From positions 8,849,774 through 8,913,773 of the forward strand of contig NC_040019.1 in NCBI RefSeq assembly GCF_000972845.2: DNA of 64,000 bases. The letters run 5' to 3'. The notes beneath the pieces were generated by a model. It searched no databases. It was given only the letters and a program-made list of their open reading frames with translations, and was not told the origin of the DNA. The DNA is from Larimichthys crocea (taxonomy: Eukaryota; Chordata; Actinopteri; Sciaenidae). The position numbers and the translations under genes were made by a program. Positions 20,401 to 37,691 of this stretch are shown in pieces (the stretch's first letter is position 1; each line of letters starts with the position of its first letter).

Positions 20401-23040
20401 TCGATAATGTTGTTTTACTCTTGAATTGCGCCGCAGATTAAAGATCAATCAGAGAAAGGACAGATGCAAATATTTATAGATGTGGATTGAGCAGTAAAAA
20501 CTGACTCCTGTATAAGCTGAAAGATGAAATGAGATAAGATGGAGGAGATTAGTCCTCAAACATTCTTGCTCCGCTCTATACGTCGCACTGACCCATGGAG
20601 CGCCGACTTCAAGATCGTGTTTGTCCTGCATTTTAAAAGCCACCCAGTCTGTGCCCGAGGAGTGTTGTCAGAGGCAGGAGTGTGTGTGTGTGTGTGTGTG
20701 TGGAAGAGGAGAGGGCAAAAAGAGGTCATGCGTTGAAACGCCCTTAAGCAAGGCACTTGCTTTAACTCTCTCAATAAGAGGCTCCTTTGCTACAAAAAGC
20801 CAGCCTTTGTAAACAGGGTAAGAAGGGTCGGCTCTGATGAAATCTAAAGAGTGATTCATGTTTGGACTGGGTCTGATTGGCAAATAAAATGAAAATGTCT
20901 GGCCGTGAGAAAAGCATCGCTAACGAGTGCAGTCTGGGATGGAAAAAAAAAAAAAAAGACAGGGAAGATGTTTTTCTTCAGTGCCTCCCATTTCTTTCAA
21001 ATCAACTTACAGCAATAAAAGAATATCACTTCCCACTGAAAACTGCACTCACATGGAAACCAAATGCATTTAATGTGTTCGGCTGTCTGGAGTCATGTCT
21101 GTTACCAGTGGATGCTGGATAAGAGAGGGTTATTACTTAATGTCTCAGAGAAAGAGTCAAATGGAGCCTGAGTGGAAAAACAAATGACCACAGAGAGACT
21201 TCAGGGACCCTGGACGGAGAAAACCAAATCACAACAGCAGCAGTCAAGAGCAAAAGGATGGAGACAGAGAAACGGAGAGGACAACACTAAAGAGGGAGAC
21301 AAAAAGTGTTAGTGTTAGTCAAGTGTTAGTGCTAATAAGAGATAAAAAAGTACCAAGTAGAGCGTGCAAGGCGTTAGCAGCAGATGGAGAATGATTGTCA
21401 GGAGCATTGAGGGACAACCCAGGGATGGATGTGAGTGCTTACAGTACAATTGTATGTTTCATGGCATTCATGGGTGTTTGTGACGTATGTTTACTGAGCA
21501 TTTCAGAGCAGACATTGTGGATGTTGAGCAATGTTCAAAGCAACATTGCCTCTATGTATGTGTGTGTGTGTGAGGGGGGAGGAGGAAAGTGGAAAAGAAG
21601 AGGTCCAGAAGTGACCTTATGTGGTCTTTTTTTTTTTTTTTTTTTTTTGAAGCCCATGCTAGACAAGCCTCTAATGATCACAACTTGAGCTCTTGCCTTT
21701 TTAATTACCCACCCAGGCCTGACTGAGTCGCACAAAGCTTGAGAATGGAGTGGCGCAGATGGAACAAAAACAGGCCAACTTCTTGGGAAGGATGCCCTCT
21801 GAACCCAGCAGCTAATGCAGTCCCTGCTGCTCCAACCGGTCCATTATTGTTGTTGGAGAGGAGGAGAGAGATGGCACTCCAAAACAAGGCCACCACCACC
21901 ACTGCCACCACCGTTGAAGTCATGGTCCACAGGCCATGTGAGAAGAGCTTTTGGTGGAGAGCTCCTCTGTGACGCCAGCACACCAACCAAGCACCTTTAG
22001 CTCAGATTAAACAATTCAATTTGATTTGAAAGACAAAGAGGAGCTAATGGCCGCCTCTCACTGTAACATTTCGTCACAGGCCCGAGAGCATGTAGGTTAG
22101 CCGAGATGGCGTCGCCTTTCTGCATGTTGGGCCTATCCTCACCCGCCCCTCTTAAGGTGCTATGATGGCCCGGGGGCACCCTGTCACTCATGTGGCCCAT
22201 CAGTCACCCTCATCTGCAGAATCTGACTTTATCTTAATGAGCTGTTGTTATTCCTGCAAATGAATGGAGACTGCTTCCATTGACGGGACAAGAAGTTGAG
22301 CATTATCACGTTAATTAAGCAGCACAGATGATCTCTCAGAGGCTCCTCGGTTTCACCTGATGTCCGTCAAGGAGGAAAGAAATCCCCAAGGCGTCCGTTA
22401 GTCCAGCGCCTCAATCGGACACCCAAACAGGACAGTGTGTCCTTGTCTGTATTGTCTGTGCTCTTCATTGCATTTCTTATTGTCACACCACATTCCTGTG
22501 TGTGTGTGTGTGTGTGTTAGGAGTTGGGGGTGCACTTGATTCTAGACATCCTGCTCTTATTGTTGTCCACCCCAGGTCAACCGCTGCTCAACACGTCAGG
22601 CTGAAAGAGAACAAAATGGGGCCCGTGCCACTGAGAGCGATCACACACATAAACACACACACAGGTCTGCTCCACCTTTTTTTTCCCTCGATCTTTGGAT
22701 ACGTAAAAAAACACCACACTATCCCCCGCATTTGCCACTTTCAGTCTTCCGAAGTGGTTCCCTCTTTGGTTTCCTTGTCCTTTTTGAATTTGAATTTCTT
22801 CAAGTGCTTGTCTTTTTTGGCCTCCATCTTACGTTTAGTAGTTTGCGGTGACATGCAGGAGAATCATTCCACATTTAGACGTGCAGCATTTGCAAAATTA
22901 AGTAACTTTAAAGTGACTCTATTACGCGAATGAACGATTTTACAGACCACTGGATCTTCAGATAATTTAACTCTGCGATTAATATTTTAAAAAAGCTTCT
23001 TCCTCTGTGAGTTCTGTGGGAAACACTGAGTTTTACACCA
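17400..23040. other. pax8-psd4 intergenic region
   Basis: No coding exon was recognised. It holds (TG)n/(CA)n tracts near 18450-18500, 20231-20272 and 20680-20700, a decayed repeat array (19350-19905), poly-A/poly-T runs (20943-20956, 21627-21648) and two stretches of unusually complex, non-repetitive sequence (about 18740-18960 and 21960-22360) that could be conserved regulatory DNA serving pax8. Confidence 0.5.
19350..19905. repeat. Decayed tandem repeat, three related units
   Basis: Three diverged units share the order: GATGGxGGxGCT..., GAAAAGT(C/T)A, a GATTCATC(T/C)TCTG-like block, (A)CCA...AATG, TTT-(A/T)TGxCAA, and ATATTTCA(G/C). They start near 19354, 19650 and 19774. The pattern is one familiar from teleost intergenic DNA; its repeat family was not determined. 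The first unit is the most decayed. Confidence 0.6.
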
Positions 23041-23042
23041 AA

Positions 23043-23119
<77 letters not shown>

Positions 23120-23120
23120 G
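23043..23120. repeat. (ATAG)n microsatellite
   Basis: About 19 uninterrupted tetranucleotide units; the complement of the (ATCT)n repeat seen in the pax8 intron. Confidence 0.97.
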
Positions 23121-23365
23121 TCAAGAGTGTTTTCTAGTGTTTCGACTCACCTTGATGAAACAAGAAAATTGTAACATCACAGCTCACAAAATGTTTTAAT
23201 TACTACTCTTTGTTATATCTAAACTGAAAGAAAATAACTGAATTGAACTGAAGTTCAAACAATTAAATTAGAGTTATTAAATAAATCACATTAAATGTGT
23301 TAACATCTATAAATAGTCTCACGAGCAGAGAAGCACAAGAAGTTAATCATGAACAGAAATAACAC

Positions 23366-23864
23366 TTTATTCTTCCTTGAGGAGAAACACAACACGGAAT
23401 ATTTTGACAATGAACCCTTCGTTTAGAAAACATATGTAACAGTAACACAAACTTCATGAACAATTACAGAAAACAAATCAACGTTATACAGAATATTCGA
23501 AACAATAAAAGTGCAATTAGGATTCTTTTAAAAACAAGTTTAAAACTACCTGACAACACGTCCTTCGTTCACTCCAAGATGTGCTGTGCTACGGCACCCT
23601 CTAGTGGTTTAAGTTTTAAAGGCACATTTCTGCCCAAAGTAAAATAAGGAATGAGAGCCAGGTTTCACTGACTTTACTGCAGATCAAAGTTTAACACAAC
23701 AAAACTAAAATAAATTAGCTCCAGACATTATGAGTCACTCAACAAATGAATCAGGCTGTCCACCCTCTAACCAGAGCGAGTGAGGTTGAGGGTTAGGGAC
23801 TCCCTGAGGTTGATTTTCATAAAAGTGCACCAGATAAAAATGCAGAAAAACTCTAAAACACCGT
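23366..23864 (-). other. psd4: psd4 3' UTR and polyadenylation signal
   Basis: Downstream of the psd4 stop (23865-23867) the first strong AATAAA on the minus strand lies at 23366-23371 (TTTATT on the plus strand), giving a 3' UTR of about 0.5 kb. Confidence 0.6.
23593..23607 (-). promoter_or_regulatory. Candidate CTCF site
   Basis: The minus strand reads CCACTAGAGGGTGCC, close to the CTCF core CCA(C/G)NAG(G/A)(G/T)GGC. It lies within the psd4 3' UTR. It is only a motif match; occupancy cannot be read from sequence. Confidence 0.3.
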
Positions 23865-30459
<6,595 letters not shown>

Positions 30460-31235
30460 GCCTCTCAGTCAGTTCCGTCGTTGAGGGTTTGTGGGTTTGA
30501 GTGAAAGGGGTTAAAGCTCTAAATGTTGTCTCGTTACCAAATGTCCTCTTCTGTTGCATGAATGAAAACCATTTTTGGAAGATCCCATAAATATGAAATC
30601 ATGGAGCAGGTTATAACCTCCAATGACGCCATTCACAGATCTGTGACAGGAGAAAAAAATCATTAATGTTCAAAAATATATCATCACACTTCCGTCCAAA
30701 GCAACACGAGGAGCCTATCCCTTAAATTTTGGAAGCCTGATGTCCTGTAACAACAAATGTTCTGATAAACTGATTCTCCATCAACTTTTTGGGAAACTTC
30801 CAGGAGGAGCATCTGATTAGCGAATAGACAAAAAGGTCATTCATACGACTCTTCTATATTTGGTTGTAGTGTAGTAGTGATGTATTTAAAGTGCATCTGT
30901 GAGAGAGAGAAAAACAACTGAGGACAGCATTTTAAATCCCACACAACACTCCACAACTAAAAACAAACTGAAATACAATCATTTACAGCTTAGAAAGCAC
31001 AAACATACTCCAAACTCACCACTTGTATGTCAGCATAATCCCGTTTGGAGAGGGTTTTTGTCTCTTTTTTAGCCCGTGCTACGTCTGTTTCAAGGACATT
31101 GCAGATATGCACTGCAATACACTTTTCGTGTCACAAAAGCATGTTTCTACTTCCTGACCACAGACACAGAAAATCATCCGAGCAAGTGAGCAAGAGAGAA
31201 AGAGAGACAGAGGTGTACAGTAAGGATTAAGAGAA
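30460..31235 (-). promoter_or_regulatory. psd4: Probable psd4 5' UTR and promoter region
   Basis: On the minus strand an acceptor (tttctcctgtcacag) ends at 30641, so the start-codon exon probably begins at 30640. A matching donor AAGTG|GTGAGT ends a candidate non-coding exon at 31020, which would start near 31230 in a pyrimidine-rich stretch. These joins are predicted from splice motifs only. No TATA box is evident. Confidence 0.4.
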
Positions 31236-31239
31236 AGGA

Positions 31240-32700
31240 GGGTGGAGTTCGGGGGTTGTTTCTGCTGAGCAGTTTAACAGTCTGCGTGCTGTGTTTATCT
31301 TTTTATCATCGCACTGCACTGTGACTGTGGTCAGGATAAAACCGTGAAAGAGGCTAAACCTGGAGTGCGTGCTGTCAACACAAACTAAGGGCATCTGTCC
31401 CAGCAACACCAAGGCCAGCAACAGACGCTGACAACAAAACATCACCCATAATTGTACTAGACTCGAATGATATCACACCTCATATCATCTATTTTCTGCT
31501 TCTCTTTCTCACCTTTATTTATTTCTCCATAGCTCTGACACACTTTTTTTTTCTGTCTATCTTCATTATTCTATTCACGTCACAGCAACCAACATCCGGG
31601 ACAAACCTTGACCACATTTCCTGTGTGGGTGCTCACTTCTCAGTTCCTGTCAGGGTGCAACAAGCGCTACAGTTCATGTACAAGAGTTGAGGAAGATTGA
31701 CAAACGAAACACGAAATTGATTTGAAACGAAAAGTGCAGAAAAACAAAATAAAAAACTATTTTGAAAGCAGCATCGTCTCTCTTGAGGTTCATAAGTAAG
31801 ATTCTGACAGTTTAATTAGTCAGTTTTAAAGTTATTTGGACCATTTTAATATTATAAAACGCTGATTATAATCTCTGGCAGCTCTTTGAACATTGAGCGT
31901 TCCACATCCTAACAAAGTTAATCCTCCTGTGTGTGTTGTTGTCTTTGGCAGCACTGTTGCTGATAACAAACTATAGAAGAAATGCTCAAGATGACAGAAA
32001 GAGACACTTTCTCACCATTGTTAAAGAGAGGACGAGAATAAATCAGGCCACTTTCAGCCAAACATAATATTACACAGAGAAAGTGCAGCCTGTCCTAAGT
32101 GCAGGGAGAAGGAGAAGTTGATTACAATAGATGGAACGTTTATACAGAACATCACAGAGCACGTGAGAGGGTGGATAACACCACAAAGGAGAAGTAAATA
32201 AAACAGGATGAAATAAAAAAGGGGAACACAGCCACAATGGGTAAAATGAAAGTTGTGAAATCACTTGAAATATGTGTGTGTGTATAATAATAGAAGGTTA
32301 ACACCACCTAGTGTGTCATTCAATGCCACCAGTGAACATGCATAGAAAAAAAAAGTTCAAACCTCAAAGAACTAAAAAAAAGAAATCTCATTAGCAAGAA
32401 TCTTTTTTTGTCCGTGAACCATGACTTACCCCCCTCCAGGCTCCTTAAAGTAGCATCATATGATCAGCAGGCTTGTGAGGTTTTAAGTCAAGTCTTGCGG
32501 GAGGTAAAGACGTGCCACTGTGTTATATTGGGTTTATACCGCTGCGCCTTCACAGATATATTCACCCACACACACACACACACACGCAGACATGCATACA
32601 AACAACCCTCAGTTGATTTGGTCTGAACCTGCTGCGCAGGACAAATAAGCCTCACAGGCGCTCTCTTTAGGCTGAGCAGAGTCGTACAAAGATGCATGCA
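31240..32700. other. Non-coding stretch upstream of psd4
   Basis: No exon, transposon ends or long repeat recognised. The only simple repeat is a short (CA)n at about 32570-32585. Confidence 0.5.
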
Positions 32701-32711
32701 AGTCACAAGTC

Positions 32712-32831
32712 CTAGTCTGGACCGGGTCCTCCTTCTCCTCCTCTTTTTTCTTGCTTCCTGGCCATTTTGGATAGATCGAGATCAGACTTCCATATCCTCT
32801 CTCTGTCCTGTATGTCCCCCAGCAGATACGT
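32712..32831 (-). CDS. Orphan terminal coding exon, gene not recognised
   Basis: On the minus strand, a pyrimidine-rich acceptor (tttacccccttctag, AG at 32833-32832) is followed by a 40-codon open frame ending in TAG at 32714-32712. It starts TYLLGDIQDRERIWKSDLDL, continues with SKMARKQEKR, and ends in a Gly/Glu/Pro-rich tail. Codon content and the charged amphipathic sequence look like a genuine C-terminus. I do not recognise the family. Upstream exons would lie at higher coordinates, possibly overlapping the zinc-finger gene on the opposite strand, but none was identified. It may also be the relic of a lost gene. Confidence 0.4.
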   Translation of the reverse strand, partial: TYLLGDIQDRERIWKSDLDLSKMARKQEKRGGEGGPGPD

Positions 32832-33439
32832 CTAGAAGGGGGTAAAAAACAAAAAACAAAAAAGGCGTTGAGTTTAGAGGACGAACAGAAGGAGAAAGCT
32901 GCTGAGTGGCAACAAAGAGGAAGAAAAGGTACACTGTGATTGGCAGATGATTCAAGAGCTCAGAGACACCTGAGAGGCCTCAACCCCACGCCCACTGGCC
33001 TGAAGGCATGCAGGCAAACACACACTGGGTCAGGTGAGGGGAGTGGCTCAGCTTCATTCCTGCAACTGACACCAGGATGGTGTGGTAAAACCAGAAGGTG
33101 TCCACACTCAATATGCACAAGTCATTAACAGTGCTTCTCTCTTACAGGCTTTCAGAAAAGCCTGTTTGACACACACACATTAGAGGCTTTAAAGGCTTTA
33201 CCTGAGACAATAAGACCAGACTGCATACATTAAACTGTACTTTAATTTCATTTGTTTCAACTTATTCCTGGATAAGACATATATATGAATTTAATTGGCA
33301 TTACATAAATAATATGATGAGCACTTTACATTACAATACTCTTATTATATATCATGCCCCTTTTATCCTCAGTCTGTTTGAAGGTTTATTGTGTAGGTTA
33401 TAGATATTTCTGTCTGTTTACTGTTTATTTTTTTTTTGC

Positions 33440-33545
33440 CTTTTCTACCTTTTTCTTATTCTGTAGTGTATGCTACACTTTCCTCTGCTGCTGTAACAAG
33501 TTAAATTTCCCCGTGGGTGGCATGAATAAAGTATAAATTAATCTA
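33440..33545 (+). mobile_element. Non-LTR retrotransposon 3' tail fragment
   Basis: The stretch ends in tgctgctgtaacaag...aaatttccccgt...aataaagtat, the conserved 3' tail of common teleost non-LTR (LINE-type) elements. A closely related tail is at 56968-57041. The element is 5'-truncated and has no coding part here. Confidence 0.6.
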
Positions 33546-33879
33546 ATAATTATTAGTAGCAGAAATTAGCATTAGCGTCACAAACGGCTAGTTAGCATTC
33601 CTGTTAACTTCTGTGTTGTGGTTAGCACACGAGCTAACTAGCACGTTAGTAGAAGACGACCCAGGTTAATAACTAGTCAACCTGGTTAAGAAGTTAAGTA
33701 CTATCTGTAACGTTGTTATTAAATGGTTAAACATTATCAGCAGACGCTGCTGACGCAAACACAGTTAAAAACACAGTAAGCGGTGTCATTAGCATGGTTA
33801 GCATTAAAATAACCGTTGGTATTAAAATATTAGCATTACCTAGCATTTATGTGAGCATCCTTTGCAGCTGGGGTGTTTA

Positions 33880-33900
33880 GTTGCTACCTAGTGGCGGTTG
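33880..33900 (-). promoter_or_regulatory. Candidate CTCF site upstream of zinc-finger gene
   Basis: The minus strand reads CCGCCACTAGGTAGCAAC, one base from the CTCF core CCACTAGGTGGC. It lies about 100 bases from the presumed promoter of the zinc-finger gene. Motif evidence only. Confidence 0.25.
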
Positions 33901-33939
33901 TTACTAACTTAAATAGTACTGTTACTAGTATTAGTGACC

Positions 33940-33963
33940 TAGTAGTAGTAGTAGTAGTAGTAG
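33940..33963. repeat. (TAG)n microsatellite
   Basis: Eight TAG units just upstream of the zinc-finger gene 5' UTR. Confidence 0.9.
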
Positions 33964-34285
33964 TGTTTCTTGTTGTTTTATAAACACCGTTTTGGTTGTT
34001 TGTGTTGACAGTTATCACATCAACGTCTGCTGCTCGGGGCTAACGCAGCTTGTTGTTCCACTCCGCACCAGCGGCGGCGCCACAGGCTCCTCCAGCCGCA
34101 AAACAACAGCTTCTCCCCGGGCCGTCACTTTCAAGCGACCGTGTCTGCTTTGTTTGTTCCGCACACGGCAGCAGAGCCGCCGCCACCGCCGCACACACAC
34201 CCACTTTAACCCCCCACCACCACTACCACCAACCTGGATACTTTTTAAACCGTCTTTGGTGAGTTGTCACCACTTATCCGTGAGC
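33964..34285 (+). promoter_or_regulatory. Promoter and 5' UTR of the zinc-finger gene
   Basis: GC content and CpG density rise sharply here (ggcggcgccacagg, cagagccgccgccaccgccg), followed by a C/A-rich leader that leads to the start codon at 34286. This is the pattern of a CpG-type promoter. The transcription start was not pinned down. Confidence 0.5.
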
Positions 34286-37200
34286 ATGGCCAAGTCAAAC
34301 GATCTGAAAATCTTCCTGGAGTCTTCTCTCAATGAGATCTTTAAAGCGACAGTGAGCGACATCCTGGACTCAGTGGACCGGACCCTGTCCGAGTACCAGG
34401 GTACGATACAGAGGATCGAGTCCGAAAACGAGGGCCTGAAGCGGCTGCTGTTTGCACAGAAGAGCACGGAGCCTGCTGCCAGAGGTACGGCAAGTCTGCA
34501 AGTCTGTTAATAATGCAGGATGTCTGTGTTTGTGTCTGCAGACGGTTCAGCTTCATGCACCCGCTGACCTTTTTATTCAAGCATCACCTGCACTGTCAGC
34601 AAAATGTGTCTGTGCACCTAAACAATAATAAAAGTCGACAGCCTTTAAGAATCACACAGTTAAAGCACTGATCAGTGTCTTCATGTTGAAATGCATGACA
34701 TGATGTTGGGTGTGCAGATGCAACAACCTCTCCAACACTAATGTCAAAGTTAGTGCATATAGCTGCAACCAGGGGCGCCACCAGGAATTTTGGGCCCCAT
34801 GACAATAAAAATCAAATTGGGCCCCCTCTGCTTGTCACCACATCTCTAGGACCTAACTATCCCATCAAAAGCTTTACATAACTCTAATTAAAGGCTTGCA
34901 ACTGTTTTGCGTCTTGTAGTTCAATACTAGTACGAGCACAATAGTTACTGCTGGTGATTTGTACATGCATGCAAGTCTGCAGTATGCAAAAGCCACCATA
35001 AAAATGTGCTAAAGGACATTTTTATTTCACTTTTACTGCCCAAAACACGTAAAAACAAAGAGATAATTAATTTCATTATTATATTTGCACTATATATACA
35101 TAAATGGTCATATATATACTCAATGATGATGGTTTAATAATTTTATATTGGTGTTTACCTATTTTTTGGGGACACTCTCTCCCCCCCCCCATACGGTGCC
35201 CCTGGCGGCAACTAAAGAGCTAAATAATTCACTCAGGAGTTAGTTTAGATAAAAAAAACAGAGCTAAATAGTGAGTGAATATAAACTTATATTGGCCAGC
35301 TAACCAGAAGCATGATTGAAAGTGAAAGCTTATAATATAAGATAGACTTAAATCATCTCCATCCATCCATTATCTGTAAGCATCCTCATCAGGGTCATGG
35401 TGGGACTGGAGCCTATCCCAGCTTAAGGTAGGGTACACCCCGGACAAATCGCCAGCTCATCGCAGGACACATAGAAACAGATATTCACACTTGTATAGAT
35501 GCATACAGATGATTTAGAGTTACTGTGCTGTCCATAAATAAGAAATATATAGAAGAAAGTCATGAAGTCATGCTGGTGTTAAAGAGTCTGGTGTTAAAGG
35601 AGCTATTTAAGGCCTCCAGAGTCTCATGCAGGAAGTGAGAGGAGTTGTTCGTGGCGGATGTCAGCTTTGTTCCCCCACTTCCTCTATGGAGTCTAGGGGG
35701 CATTTCAGGGGGCATTGATTGCAAATGAAAGCTCCATAAGTGCTAGATGTGTAAATAAGCATAACAACGTATGTCATGTTGTTTTTGACAGTGTTTGTAG
35801 GTTGTTCTGCTGATCTCAAGTCAAAAGTCCAAAAAAAATAAATTAATGCAGCTTAATTAACCTCTCACCTTTTGCATGAGACTGTGGAGGCCTTAAGCAG
35901 CTCCTTCAGCAACAGACTGCTACTGCCACCATGTAAGAAGGAGCGCTACCACAGGTCCTTCATTCCAACAGCTGTCAGACTGTTTTGTTTCTTTCTCTCG
36001 TCTCATACTGCTACAATCAGCTAATCAATCATTTAAGCTGTAATATAGGTGTGTGTGACTCACAGCCTGTGCTTTTTTGAATTTCTACAGATATTCGTGA
36101 ACGAGATGCCACCGAAAAGTTCTCGACGTCCGAGTGGAACAGTCGCCCCATCACCTCCACCCAGGGCATGTTCAAGATGTCCATATGCAGCAGTGACAAG
36201 AAGAGCTTCAGGAGGAAACACAAAGACAAGATGAGGGAGAGCATATCCTCTGCCTCCTTTTTACTGCAGACTGATCATATGGTAGAACGAGCACGTGTGA
36301 ACACAGCGGAGGTCAGTGTCTCCACTCAGAACTTGATATCTGTAAAAACAGAGCCTGACCTGGACGAAAGCGTTGCTATTGATCTATCACAGCCTCCATC
36401 TCTTCTCAATCTGACAATGAGGCAAACAAAACACGAGAGCACAGAGGGCGGTTTTGACAGCCATGACGCGTATACACCTCTGCCGGCATCTGCAGGACCC
36501 GAACAAGGCTCCAGAGGCGGTGACGGCGAGCTTAAAGTCACCATTGTTTCTGACACTTACATGCAGGATGGACAGTTCATTAAGACGGAGGAAGAGGAGC
36601 AAAATGGAGTGTTGCAGTATGGTGACGAGTTGAGATATTACCCTGAATCAGAAATAGATCCTGAGGGAGCGAGCGGGCAGGGTGAAGTAGACACGCGTGA
36701 GAAAAACATTTCGCCCGCTGTTCCCGCAGATGACTTTTTGGAGATTCGCGACAACTTTTTGCGTTGTCCCACCTGTCCCAAAACATTCAGTCGAGCCACC
36801 TCGCTCAACGTCCACATCAAGACTCACAGCGGCGAGAAGGCCCACAGCTGCAGCTACTGCGGTAAACGCTTTGGCCGGGCCGATCTCCTCAAATCCCACA
36901 AGCGAACCCACACGGGCGAAAGACCCTACAGCTGCAACATATGCAGTAAAACATACGCCCATCCCAGTCAGCTCAGGATACACAAACGCGTCCACACTGG
37001 AGAGAAACCGTATTCCTGCTCGCACTGCGGGAAACGTTTCAACGAGCACAACCAGCTCAAAGTCCACTTGCGGACACACACCGGGGAGAGGCCTTACAGC
37101 TGCCAGGAGTGCGGCAAAAGTTTCAGCAACGCCGGAAACCTGCGTATACACGAGAGGATCCACACCGGCGAGAAGCCGTACTGCTGCGCTCAGTGCGGGA

Positions 37201-37691
37201 AAAGGTTCAACGGCTTGGGCGACCTCAAGACTCATTACAGGATACACACTGGAGAGAGGCCCTACAGCTGTGAGCTGTGCAAGAAAACCTTCAGCCAGGC
37301 AGGTCACCTCACCATACACATGCGTATGCACACAGGAGAGAGACCGTACAGCTGCAATGAATGTGGCAAGAAGTTTACGGTGGCCAGCAGCCTCAAACTG
37401 CACCAGAGGACTCACACGGGAGAGAAGGAGTACAGCTGCTCGTACTGCAGCAAGAGCTTCAGCAGGTCAGGTCACCTGAAGAGGCACGAATTGGTCCACA
37501 CCAAAGAGAAGGTTTTTCTCTGCAGCCAGTGTGGAAAGACCTACACAGATCAGTCGTCACTTAAAAAGCACCTGAAGATGCACGTGGCCAAGGAGCAGAA
37601 AGCTCAGAGCGAGGGAAGTACCAGCGAGGCTGAAACGAACCCAGCTCGACCTTCAGCTCTTGAGACACTTTCAGACACTGAAAGGAATTAG
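34286..37691 (+). CDS. C2H2 zinc-finger transcription factor, ten fingers
   Basis: Two coding exons join in phase: 34286-34484 and 36091-37691 (1800 bases, 599 residues). The start has a strong Kozak context (A at -3, G at +4). Residues about 5-60 form a leucine/isoleucine-rich helical region ([20 protein letters not shown], then [20 protein letters not shown]), the N-terminal module seen in many teleost zinc-finger proteins. No KRAB, SCAN or BTB domain was seen. The middle is acidic with two SUMO-type motifs (VKTE, IKTE). Ten C2H2 fingers follow, most joined by TGE(K/R)P linkers, beginning [17 protein letters not shown] and ending [18 protein letters not shown]. All ten keep both Cys and both His. 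A nuclear DNA-binding role is expected from the family; the target and the orthologue are unknown. The single intron holds several transposon fragments. Confidence 0.9.
34770..35204. mobile_element. Non-autonomous hAT-type transposon
   Basis: The element begins CAGGGGCGCC and ends GGTGCCCCTG, i.e. imperfect terminal inverted repeats, and is bracketed by 8-base direct repeats GCTGCAAC (34762-34769) and GCGGCAAC (35205-35212), which differ at one base. An 8-base duplication and CAG...CTG ends are diagnostic of the hAT superfamily. It is 435 bases and carries no transposase. It lies in the intron of the zinc-finger gene. Confidence 0.8.
35365..35525 (+). repeat. Teleost interspersed repeat copy (CATCCATCCATT...)
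   Basis: The order ccatccatccattatctg, ggtcatggtgg-ctggagcctatcccagc, gggtacaccccgga, cgccag, cacatagaaacaga-attcacac, atttagagt is that of a very common fish interspersed repeat. A second, more decayed copy is at about 45455-45540. Confidence 0.65.
35878..36000 (+). mobile_element. Reverse-transcriptase ORF tail of a non-LTR retrotransposon
   Basis: The + strand frame starting at 35878 is open for 41 codons and contains [20 protein letters not shown] followed by PTAVRLF. A Cys-Lys-Lys-Glu-Arg-Tyr-x-Arg-Ser-Phe-(I/L)-Pro-Thr-Ala pattern near the end is typical of the C-terminus of teleost LINE-type polyproteins. The rest of the element is missing; it is a short 5'-truncated relic in the zinc-finger gene intron, ending about 90 bases before the second exon. 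Confidence 0.65.

Noticed and set aside
36648..37415. 255-codon minus-strand and 260-codon alternate-frame open frames
   Set aside because: Shadows of the zinc-finger array, whose periodic codon use keeps other frames open.
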